Positions 19,199-26,703 of a stretch of 64,000 bases of DNA are shown here, one piece after another (the first letter of the stretch is position 1; every line of letters starts with the position of its first letter). Made by a program: the position numbers and the translations under genes. The notes under the pieces are model-generated. The model worked only from the letters and a program-made list of their open reading frames with translations, was not told the DNA's origin and did no database searches. Location: assembly GCF_900605005.1 (NCBI RefSeq), contig NZ_LR027558.1, positions 2,617,091 through 2,681,090 on the forward strand, given 5' to 3'. The DNA is from Acidipropionibacterium timonense. Lineage in GTDB: Bacteria; Actinomycetota; Actinomycetes; Propionibacteriales; Propionibacteriaceae.

Positions 19199-21696
19199 TG
19201 CTCAAGGACGCCGTCAAGGAGGTGCGCTACCACCCCGGCCGGGTGGCAGCCACCGTCATCGCCATCGCCATCTCGGTGGCCTTCCTGGCCGGGGTGTCGA
19301 TCTACCTGCGCACCCAGGGGGTGGCCGAGGGCAAGCGTCAGGCCATCGCGACCTCGCGCGCGGACCTGGTCGCCAGCGTCGGGACCGCCTCGCAGATCGA
19401 GGACCCGACGGCCGTGACCAAGGCCATCTCCGAGGTCCAGGGGGTCGACGTCGTCGAGCCCATCGCGACGGAGTCCGCGGTGCTGTCCCATGGCGGCACG
19501 TCGGTCATGGCCACCGTCTACCCGCTGCCGAACGAACGGTTCCGGTGGTCGCGCCTCACCGCCGGCCAGTGGCCGACCTCACGGACCCAGGCGGTCATCT
19601 CGCAGGAGGCCGCGAAGAAGCTCGGCGTGAGCATCGGGCAGACCTTCGATCGTGACGACACCAAGGTCACCCTCGTCGGCACCTCCGACGAGCCGAAGTC
19701 GATGACGAGCCAGACGATGTACGTCGGGGCCGGTGCGGCGGCCGGTCAGAACGTCAGTGAGTGGGACATCGCCCTCAAGCCCGGTACCGATCGGACCACC
19801 GCCATGGATGCCGTTCGTGCAGCCCTGCTCAAGGTTCCCGGCGCCTCGAAGGACGCCAAGGACGGGGTCAAGGTCGTCGACTCCAAGACCTTCCAGAAGG
19901 ACGCCGTCGACAACCTCATCGGCCAGTTCGACGCCACCAAGTACATGCTCATGGTCTTCGGCGGCATCGCGCTGCTCGTCGGGGTCATCATCATCACGAC
20001 GACCTTCCTCATCCTGCTGGCCCAGCGACGCCGTCAGATCGGCCTGCTCCGGGCTGTCGGCGCATCCGGTGGGTACGTCCGACGGATGGTGCTGTCGGAG
20101 GCGATCGTCCTGGGCGTCATCGGGTCGCTCCTGGGCATCGTCGTCGGTGCGGCCCTCGCCACGGCGGGGGCCTGGTACACCGGTGCCCTGTGGTTCGGCC
20201 TGTCGTGGCCGTGGGTGGACCTGCTCGTCGAGTTCGGCGTCGGCGTCCTCATCACCGTCCTGGCGGCCTTCGTCCCGGCCATCCACGCCACCCGCGTCGC
20301 TCCCCTGGAGGCTCTGCGTCCGGTACCGACGGTGGAGCAGCGCAAGAAGGCGTCCCTGGTGCGGATCATCAGCTGCTCCCTCGTGTTCGCCGGCGGCGTC
20401 GTCATGGCCGTCCTCGCCTTCAAGGCGCCGACGCGCCAGTCCGTGCCGTGGGCCATGGGAGGGGCAGCGCTCATCGCCATCGCCGTTCTCGTCGCCGCTC
20501 CGCTGTACGTCCCGACCCTCATCCGCGGAATCGGCCTGCTCGTGCGTCCGTTCGGGCCGACTGCGCGCCTGTCGACGGCCAATGCGGTGCGCAATCCGAC
20601 CCGGACCTCGCTCACCGCGGTGGCTCTCATGCTGGCGGTCGGCCTGTCGGTGACCCTCCAGATCGGCACGGCCACGACCAGGACGACGGCGATGGACCTC
20701 ATCGACATGTACTACCCGGTCGATCTGCAGTTCACCAGCCAGCCGACGACCTTCGACCGCACCACCGGCAAGGTGGTGACGAACGCCACGCCGCAGCTGT
20801 CGCGGGAGGCGGTCGACGCCGCCGAGAAGTTGCCGAACATCAAGAGCCGGCTCACCCTGCCCGGGACGATGGTGACGACCGGCGACTCCTCGGACTCGCC
20901 CGTCCTCGCCCTGGCGGCATCACCGGAGAAGATGCGCGCGATCAGCACACGCACGTCCGAGCAGATGGCCGACGGAACCGTCCTGGTGGCCGAGAGCGGG
21001 CCGTTCAGGACAGGCTCCAAGGTGACCCTCACCGGCTCCAAGGGGAAGGTGACCCTCACCGCGAAGGTGACGAAGGCGCTGCACAGCTTCGACGTCATGG
21101 TCGTCACCGACGCGACCATGAGCCAGCTCGACACCTCACCCAAGCCGGCGTCGATCTGGATGAAGATGGCCAGCCGGGACAACATGGCCACCACCCTCAA
21201 GGCAGCCGTGCCCCTGCTGTCGATGAAGGGGACCAGCATGGACGGCGGGTTCCTCTTCGCGGCCATCCTCGACCAGATCCTCAAGACCCTGCTCATCGCC
21301 ACATCGGCGCTGCTCGGCGTCGCGGTGCTCATCGCCCTCATCGGGGTGGCGAACACCTTGGGTCTGTCGGTACTGGAGAGACGGCGCGAGTCGGCCCTGC
21401 TGCGCGCCATGGGCATGCAGCGTCGTGACCTGCGTCTCATGCTGCTCTACGAGTCCCTGCAGACCGGTTTCGTCGGACTGCTCGTCGGGGTCGTCGGGGG
21501 GGCGTTCTTCGCCTGGCTGGGCATCTCGTCGGTGTTCCGGACGGCCAAGGCCCCGGTCGAGGTGCACTTCGCCATCGACTGGGGGTGGACCCTCGGCCTG
21601 GTCGGGGTGTGTCTGGCCGCCGCCTCGCTGGCCTCGGTACTCCCCGGACGTCGTGCGGCCCTGGCCGCTCCGACGGAGGCACTCGCCGACGAGTGA
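19198..21696 (+). CDS. FtsX-like ABC permease
   Basis: 832 aa. Long two-module permease: an N-terminal membrane helix (VAATVIAIAISVAFLAGVS), a large extracellular MacB-like periplasmic-core segment, then three helices (about 245-370, LMVFGGIALLVGVIIITTTF), a short loop and a further helix pair (ISCSLVFAGGVVMAVLAF). A second module has another extracellular domain and a final FtsX block (ALLGVAVLIALIGVANTLGL) up to LPGRRAALAAPTEAL. That is about ten membrane helices. GGAGG is 4 bases before the ATG at 19198; a GTG one codon earlier is possible but too close to the site. Coupled to the ATPase gene. Substrate unknown; exporter role is from family knowledge. Confidence 0.9.
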   Translation: MLKDAVKEVRYHPGRVAATVIAIAISVAFLAGVSIYLRTQGVAEGKRQAIATSRADLVASVGTASQIEDPTAVTKAISEVQGVDVVEPIATESAVLSHGGTSVMATVYPLPNERFRWSRLTAGQWPTSRTQAVISQEAAKKLGVSIGQTFDRDDTKVTLVGTSDEPKSMTSQTMYVGAGAAAGQNVSEWDIALKPGTDRTTAMDAVRAALLKVPGASKDAKDGVKVVDSKTFQKDAVDNLIGQFDATKYMLMVFGGIALLVGVIIITTTFLILLAQRRRQIGLLRAVGASGGYVRRMVLSEAIVLGVIGSLLGIVVGAALATAGAWYTGALWFGLSWPWVDLLVEFGVGVLITVLAAFVPAIHATRVAPLEALRPVPTVEQRKKASLVRIISCSLVFAGGVVMAVLAFKAPTRQSVPWAMGGAALIAIAVLVAAPLYVPTLIRGIGLLVRPFGPTARLSTANAVRNPTRTSLTAVALMLAVGLSVTLQIGTATTRTTAMDLIDMYYPVDLQFTSQPTTFDRTTGKVVTNATPQLSREAVDAAEKLPNIKSRLTLPGTMVTTGDSSDSPVLALAASPEKMRAISTRTSEQMADGTVLVAESGPFRTGSKVTLTGSKGKVTLTAKVTKALHSFDVMVVTDATMSQLDTSPKPASIWMKMASRDNMATTLKAAVPLLSMKGTSMDGGFLFAAILDQILKTLLIATSALLGVAVLIALIGVANTLGLSVLERRRESALLRAMGMQRRDLRLMLLYESLQTGFVGLLVGVVGGAFFAWLGISSVFRTAKAPVEVHFAIDWGWTLGLVGVCLAAASLASVLPGRRAALAAPTEALADE

Positions 21697-21713
21697 GGTG
21701 GCCCCCGAGCGAC

Positions 21714-21746
21714 GTGGGGCCGGACCCGGCGAGGGTCCGGCCCCAC
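21714..21746 (+). terminator. Strong hairpin after the ABC permease
   Basis: Perfect 14-bp stem (GTGGGGCCGGACCC with GGGTCCGGCCCCAC) and a 5-base loop, 17 bases after the permease stop. The run of T residues expected of a classic intrinsic terminator is missing, which is common in high-GC actinobacteria. Confidence 0.8.
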
Positions 21747-21781
21747 TGCCGTGTCATCGGCTGCGCCCCGGCGCCGACCGC

Positions 21782-21865
21782 GGACAACACCTGCGGGACG
21801 ACGGACAACACTCGGCGCGCAACGAACAACACGCGACGCCGTCCGGACAACATCTCGGCCAACAC
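21782..21865 (+). promoter_or_regulatory. Four direct repeats with exact 21-bp period
   Basis: The motif ACAACAC (last copy ACAACAT), usually preceded by GG, begins at 21784, 21805, 21826 and 21847, exactly 21 bp apart. That spacing, two helical turns, would place four binding sites on one face of the DNA. The array ends about 40 bp before the start of the 208-aa gene at 21905, so it is most simply an operator array for that gene. The intervening bases are not conserved. Confidence 0.65.
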
Positions 21866-21904
21866 CGATCCGATGGAGTGGGACCACCCGACAAGGAGGC
21901 CCAC

Positions 21905-22531
21905 ATGTCCACGATCACCGTCCTCGACCCGACGCGACGCCGCCGCAGTGAGCACCGACGCCTCGGCCCCGTGCCCCGGCGACCCGATCTCGTCTCCGTC
22001 CTCGTCCACGACTGGCAGCTGCTGTGCGCCCGAGCCCTTGCGGCATCGTGGTTCGCCGACCTGGGACTGGGCGACGATCCGCGCGAGCTCCACGACTCCG
22101 CCCGACGCGACAGGCACCTGGCCACCCGACTCCTCCTGCTGGCCAGGTCGAGCCACGAGGGATCCAGGTGGGCGGCGATGACGATGCTGCGAGCGGTCCT
22201 CGACGACCTGCTCCACCTGGCCGAGGTCGATCCGCGCATCGACGTCCAGGACTGGCTCGGTGAGGCATGGGTCCTCATCATGACGATGCCGGTGGAGCCG
22301 AGGATCGACCCGTGCCGGGGTCTGGTGGAAGCCTGCGCGCGCTCGATCGGGGCCAGAGGGGCTCCATGGGCCGAATTGCCGGCGCCGCCGTCGGAACTGG
22401 AGTGCATCGAGCAGGCGGTCGCGAGACCCTCGGCCTCCGCGGGACGCCGGCGGCGTGTGCCGGGCGTCGACTGTCCCCGGTGTCATCGAGGTCGGGACGG
22501 CGTCTCGGGGCGGCTCGGGGCAGTCGCCTAG
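21905..22531 (+). CDS. Hypothetical protein behind the 21-bp repeat array
   Basis: 208 aa. Clear AAGGAGG site 6 bases before the ATG; the open frame extends upstream but antisense to nothing useful. I do not recognise a family. The middle (about residues 30-125) is helical and rich in Leu, Ala and Trp (LVHDWQLLCARALAASWF, WAAMTMLRAVLDDLLHLAEV), and no membrane segment or signal peptide is seen. The C-terminus has a short PRCHRGRDG cluster. A dedicated upstream repeat array and a strong terminator before it show it is its own transcription unit. Confidence 0.65.
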   Translation: MSTITVLDPTRRRRSEHRRLGPVPRRPDLVSVLVHDWQLLCARALAASWFADLGLGDDPRELHDSARRDRHLATRLLLLARSSHEGSRWAAMTMLRAVLDDLLHLAEVDPRIDVQDWLGEAWVLIMTMPVEPRIDPCRGLVEACARSIGARGAPWAELPAPPSELECIEQAVARPSASAGRRRRVPGVDCPRCHRGRDGVSGRLGAVA

Positions 22532-22534
22532 ACT
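22529..22534 (+). promoter_or_regulatory. TAGACT -10 box, leaderless start
   Basis: TAGACT lies exactly 7 bases before the GTG at 22542, which has no ribosome site. This is the usual actinobacterial geometry for transcription starting at the first base of the start codon. Confidence 0.55.
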
Positions 22535-22541
22535 GGCCGGC

Positions 22542-23033
22542 GTGACGAGAACGACGCGGATCCTGGCGATCATCGGCGTGGCGTACCTGCTTGCGGTCGC
22601 GGGCCTGTATTTCGCGCTCTTCGACCGCAACGAGGACTTCGCCCGCAACGGCGAATCCCTCACCGGCACGGTGCAGCGGGTCGACCGCAACGGTCGGGCC
22701 TGCACCGGTCCTTGGCGACCGGTCGCCAGGGTCCACGGGTGCAATGTCGCGATCATCAGGTACACCGACAAGGGCGAGACCGCCGCGATCGAGTCGGCGC
22801 CGTACTCCAACCCCCAGCAGTACACCGTGGGACAGCAGGTCCAGTTGTCGATCTTCCGCGCCCCCTCGGGGGCCCAGGACAATGTCGTCACCGTGAAGGG
22901 TCACACCGTCATGGGGTTGAGGACGATGCCCTGGGGTTTCATCGCCGCCGCGATCGGGTTGACGTGGTACTTCGTCGCGAAGAGCCGTCCGGGTCTCCTG
23001 CGACGCCGCCGTGCCGCCGTGACGGCCGGCTGA
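22542..23033 (+). CDS. Small membrane protein resembling DUF3592
   Basis: 163 aa. N-terminal helix (residues 5-25, ILAIIGVAYLLAVAGLYFAL), an extracytoplasmic beta-rich region of about 90 residues with the GTV ... YTVGQQVQL pattern seen in DUF3592 proteins and two Cys residues (RACTGPW, HGCNVA) that could form a disulfide, then a second helix (PWGFIAAAIGLTWYFVA) and a basic tail. The GTG start is chosen from the leaderless promoter 7 bases upstream. Function unknown. Convergent with the next gene, 8 bp apart. Confidence 0.65.
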   Translation: MTRTTRILAIIGVAYLLAVAGLYFALFDRNEDFARNGESLTGTVQRVDRNGRACTGPWRPVARVHGCNVAIIRYTDKGETAAIESAPYSNPQQYTVGQQVQLSIFRAPSGAQDNVVTVKGHTVMGLRTMPWGFIAAAIGLTWYFVAKSRPGLLRRRRAAVTAG

Positions 23034-23041
23034 GGTCGGCC

Positions 23042-23431
23042 TCAGTCGGCGTCGAGGACCCACTGGAGGAACTCGCGCAGGTCCCCGGTCTCACCGTCTC
23101 GCCCGCCGCGGCCGATGTGCAGTGGGGCCGGCGTCGGGCTGAGGCTCACCCCCCGAAGACGCTCCCTCAGGCCGCCGGGTACGACGAGCTGGTAGTAGCC
23201 ACCGTCGGTCCCGATCGCCAGGGAGCGCTTCGCGTTGAGGTACCAGCCGGTGAGGTCGGTGCGAGCCTCGTGCCCGTCCATGAGTTGGGCGCGAAGAGGT
23301 TGGGGTGCGATGCCACGCTCGCGTGCCTTCGACACGAAGTCGTCGATGAGCTCCTGGGCGCGTGCGGCCTCCCGGCGTCGGTCGATCTCCTCGAGTTCGA
23401 TCCGGCGACGGGCGTCCTCGGCACGTGACAT
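23042..23431 (-). CDS. Hypothetical cytosolic protein
   Basis: 129 aa. The N-terminal 45 residues form a charged amphipathic helix (ARRRIELEEIDRRREAARAQ), possibly a coiled coil, followed by a compact beta region with GWYLNAKRSLAIGTDGGYYQL and a Gly/Arg-rich segment. No signal or membrane segment. The ATG has no ribosome site but a TAGGCT box lies 7 bases upstream, so leaderless translation is likely. It looks like a conserved actinobacterial hypothetical; I cannot name the family. Confidence 0.65.
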   Translation of the reverse strand: MSRAEDARRRIELEEIDRRREAARAQELIDDFVSKARERGIAPQPLRAQLMDGHEARTDLTGWYLNAKRSLAIGTDGGYYQLVVPGGLRERLRGVSLSPTPAPLHIGRGGRDGETGDLREFLQWVLDAD

Positions 23432-23438
23432 GGGCGCC

Positions 23439-23444
23439 AGCCTA
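23439..23444 (-). promoter_or_regulatory. TAGGCT -10 box, leaderless start
   Basis: On the minus strand TAGGCT ends 7 bases before the ATG at 23431, the same geometry as at 22529-22542. Confidence 0.5.
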
Positions 23445-23499
23445 CGCGGCCGTCCTTCCCGGGACGAGATGCAGGGCGTCCCGGGGTCGGTACCGTGCC

Positions 23500-25197
23500 T
23501 CAGAAGAGGCCGACGATCTGGCCGTTCTCGTCGATGTCGATCCTCTCGGCGGCCGGATGGGCGCCCAGACCAGGCATGGTGCGCATGTCACCACAGATGG
23601 CGTAGACGTAGCCGGCCCCGGCTGCGGCGCGGACCTCGCGGATCGGCAGACGCCATCCGGTCGGCGCACCCTTGAGCCGTGGATCGTGGGACAACGACAG
23701 GTGCGTCTTGGCCAGGACGACCGGGAATCGCCCGTAGCCGAGCTCCTCGAAGTGGGCCAGATCCTTCGCAGCCTGGGGTGACACGTCGATGCCGTCGGCG
23801 CCGTAGACCCGGGTGGCGACCGCCGTCATCTTCTCGACCAGAGAGGCCGACAGTTCGTAGGTGTACCGGAAGTCGGTGGGCGCCTCGCAGGCGTCGACGA
23901 CGACCCGGGCCAGGTCCTCGGCCCCGCGCCCGCCGTCGACGACGTGGGTCGACGCGGCGAAGTGGGCCCCGGCCTCCTCGGCGATCCGCCGGACGGCCTC
24001 GATCTCGTCGGGATGGTCGTCGGGGAAGACGTTGAGGGCGACGACCGGTGAGACCCCGAAGCCGCGAACGATCTCGATGTGCTTGCGGAGGTTCGCCGCG
24101 CCGGCCATGACGTCGTCGGGGCTGTCGGCGAGCATGTCGAGGGGCAGCGGTTTGCCGGCGACGACCCGGTACCGACCCGAGTGCACCTTGAGGGCTCGGA
24201 CGGTGACGACGAGGACGGCGGCGTCGGGGCGCAGGCCGGAGGTGCGGCACTTGATGTTGAAGAACCGCTCGGCTCCCATGTCGGATCCGAACCCCGCCTC
24301 GGTGAGCAGGTAGTCGCCGCAGCTGATGCCAACTTGGTCGGCGATGACCGAGGAATTGCCGGTGGCGATGTTGCCGAATGGTCCGGCGTGCACGAAGACC
24401 GGGGTGTTCTCGGTGGTCTGCAGGAGGTTCGGTTTGATGGCGTCTCGCAGGATGACGGTCATGGCGCCGGCGGCGTGCAGGTCCTCGGCGGTCACCGGAC
24501 GACCCGATCGGTCGTACCCGATGACGAGGCGACCCAGCCGCGCGCGGAGGTCCTGCAGCGAGGTGGCCAGGGCGAGGATGACGCCGACCTCACTGGCGGC
24601 GGTGATGTCGAACCCGGTCTCGCGCGGGACCCCGTCGATGCGGGCGCCCAGACCGACGATGACATTGCGCAGGGCGCGGTCGTTGATGTCGACGACGCGC
24701 CGCCAGGACACCGAGTGCGGTTCGATGCCCAGGACGTTTCCTTGGTGCAGGTGATTGTCGATCATGGCGGCCAGCAGGTTGTGCGCCGCGGTGATGGCAT
24801 GGAAGTCGCCGGTGAGGTGGAGGTTGAGCTTCTCCATCGGCAGCACCTGGGAATAGCCGGCTCCGGCGGCACCACCCTTGATGCCGAAGGTGGGGCCCAT
24901 CGACGGCTGCCGCAGGGCCAGCACCGAGCGCTTGCCGATCTTCTCCAGGCCCTGGGCCAGGCCGACGGCGGTCGTCGTCTTGCCCTCGCCGAGCGGGGTG
25001 GGGGTGACAGCCGTGATGACGACGTATCGTGCTCTGGGCCGATCGCGATGGGCGTCGATGACGTCGAGGGACACCTTGGCGACGTCCCGTCCGTAGTGTT
25101 CGAGGTGGTCCTCGGAGATTCCGGCACGTGCGGCCACGTCCTCGATGGGGTCCAGATGGGCCTCTCGGGCGATCTGCAGATCAGACTTCATCGTCAT
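23500..25197 (-). CDS. fhs: Formate--tetrahydrofolate ligase
   Basis: 565 aa, normal length. Makes 10-formyl-THF from formate, THF and ATP, feeding purine synthesis and C1 metabolism; in fermenting bacteria it can use formate made by pyruvate formate-lyase. The ATP-binding loop is TPTPLGEGKTTTAVGLAQGL near residue 65, followed by the family's RQPSMGPTFGIKGGAAGAGY and LHLTGDFHAITAAHNLLAA. The C-terminus has the typical ICGDMRTMPGLGAHPAAERI. The first of two ATGs (25197) is preferred because GGATGGGG lies just upstream. Single gene, divergent from the MFS transporter. Confidence 0.97.
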   Translation of the reverse strand: MTMKSDLQIAREAHLDPIEDVAARAGISEDHLEHYGRDVAKVSLDVIDAHRDRPRARYVVITAVTPTPLGEGKTTTAVGLAQGLEKIGKRSVLALRQPSMGPTFGIKGGAAGAGYSQVLPMEKLNLHLTGDFHAITAAHNLLAAMIDNHLHQGNVLGIEPHSVSWRRVVDINDRALRNVIVGLGARIDGVPRETGFDITAASEVGVILALATSLQDLRARLGRLVIGYDRSGRPVTAEDLHAAGAMTVILRDAIKPNLLQTTENTPVFVHAGPFGNIATGNSSVIADQVGISCGDYLLTEAGFGSDMGAERFFNIKCRTSGLRPDAAVLVVTVRALKVHSGRYRVVAGKPLPLDMLADSPDDVMAGAANLRKHIEIVRGFGVSPVVALNVFPDDHPDEIEAVRRIAEEAGAHFAASTHVVDGGRGAEDLARVVVDACEAPTDFRYTYELSASLVEKMTAVATRVYGADGIDVSPQAAKDLAHFEELGYGRFPVVLAKTHLSLSHDPRLKGAPTGWRLPIREVRAAAGAGYVYAICGDMRTMPGLGAHPAAERIDIDENGQIVGLF

Positions 25198-25361
25198 GGC
25201 CCCATCCTGCCGTCCTGTGGAGTCGAGGCGCACGCCGGGGGGTCGGTCGTGCCGCATGCCGGCAAGCGCCGGTGCGGTTCCGCCGAGCACGCCCGGACGC
25301 GTCGCCCCGACGTCGCCTCGCCGTCCGTCTAGGATCGACTCGCCCGACGAAGGAGATCCCC

Positions 25362-26699
25362 GTGTTCTGGCAGAACCTGAGACGTCTGGGACGCCACCCC
25401 AAGTTCCGCAAGATCGTCGGTGTCCGGTTGGCCACCCAGGCCGCTGACGGCACCCTTCAGGTGGGGATGGCGTCGTACGTCCTGCTCTCCCCCGAGCAGC
25501 AGCCTGACGCCTGGTCGATCGCCATGGTCCTGGCCATCACGCTGCTGCCGTTCTGCGTCATCGGGCCGTTCGTGTCCCTGGTGCTCGACCGGTGGTCGCG
25601 TCAGCGAATCCTCGTGGGCACCGACGGCCTGCGCTGTGTCATCGCCATCGTGCTGGGACTGCTCGTGTGGGACGGGGCACGCGACGCCCCCTCTCACATC
25701 GCCCTGCTCGTCCTGCTGCTCGTGGCGATGAGCCTCAACCGGTTCCTCCTCGCCGCCCTCACCGCCGGCCTGGAATACACGATCGACAAGCGTGAATACC
25801 TCACGGCGTCGTCGATCATGCCGACCATCGGCCCCCTGGGGCTCATGGTCGGCGCCATCGTCGCCACCGTGGTGCGCATGGTGGCTGGCCGCTACATGCC
25901 GGTCCACCACGCCGACACCATCATCTTCTGCATCTCCGCATGTCTCTTCGCGGCGTCGGTGGCCATGGGCCTTCGATTCGGACGCCGTGAGCTCGGCCCG
26001 GCCGTCGTCGACCGCTCCGAGACGGCCCGCGACGTCATGAGAGCGGCGGTCGAGGGATTCCGGCACCTGTCGGTGCTGCCGGCCGTGCGCTCCGGTCTGG
26101 TGCTCATCGGGGCGCAGCGGTTGCTCTTCGGGGTCTACTCGGTGGCGATGATCCTCGGTTACCGCAACCTCCTGCACGCCCAGTCCGACATCAACGGAGC
26201 CATGGGCGACATGATGATGTGGGCGGTCGCCATGGGCGCCGGATTCGTCCTGTCCGCAGGATTCATGCCCCCGCTGGTGCACGGGCTGGGAATGAGGCGG
26301 GCGCTCGTCGTGCTCATGGTGGCCACCGCCGTCATCCAGGTGGTACCGGGGGCCTTCGTCAACCGCTGGGGTCTTCTCGTGGCGGCCTTCCTCGTCGGGC
26401 TGTTCGGCCAGTCCGCGAAGGCCGGCGCCGACACCATCTGCCAGGCGCACATCGACGACGAGTTCAAGGGCCGGGTCTTCATCGTCTACGACATGGTCTA
26501 CAACGCCTTCTTCGTCGCCGGCGCCGCCGTCGCCGCGCTCGTCATCCCCACGCGAGGACTGTCTCGACCCCATCTCATCGGCCTGGCCTGCGCCTACCTC
26601 CTCGTCGCCGTGGTCTTCTGGGCCCTCACCAGACGCGACGGGGACGAGGTGTTCAACCGCGGGACGGCGCTGGGTGGGGAACCCCTCGAGGTGGCCTGA
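25362..26699 (+). CDS. MFS transporter
   Basis: 445 aa, 12 predicted helices. Begins with a GTG at 25362, 6 bases after AAGGAG; a TAGGAT box at 25331-25336 is a candidate -10. The loop after helix 2 carries LVLDRWSRQRILVGTDG, the degenerate motif A of the major facilitator family, and the sixth-to-seventh helix loop is long and charged (FGRRELGPAVVDRSETARD). A second motif A copy is absent. It resembles drug/proton antiporter-like MFS proteins; substrate unknown. Convergent with the LysM-BTAD gene, 4 bp apart. Confidence 0.88.
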   Translation: MFWQNLRRLGRHPKFRKIVGVRLATQAADGTLQVGMASYVLLSPEQQPDAWSIAMVLAITLLPFCVIGPFVSLVLDRWSRQRILVGTDGLRCVIAIVLGLLVWDGARDAPSHIALLVLLLVAMSLNRFLLAALTAGLEYTIDKREYLTASSIMPTIGPLGLMVGAIVATVVRMVAGRYMPVHHADTIIFCISACLFAASVAMGLRFGRRELGPAVVDRSETARDVMRAAVEGFRHLSVLPAVRSGLVLIGAQRLLFGVYSVAMILGYRNLLHAQSDINGAMGDMMMWAVAMGAGFVLSAGFMPPLVHGLGMRRALVVLMVATAVIQVVPGAFVNRWGLLVAAFLVGLFGQSAKAGADTICQAHIDDEFKGRVFIVYDMVYNAFFVAGAAVAALVIPTRGLSRPHLIGLACAYLLVAVVFWALTRRDGDEVFNRGTALGGEPLEVA

Positions 26700-26703
26700 C
26701 CAC

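Noticed and set aside
21782-21865. CRISPR-like array
   Set aside because: Only 7-9 bases are conserved per 21-bp unit, and the remainder is too short to be spacers.
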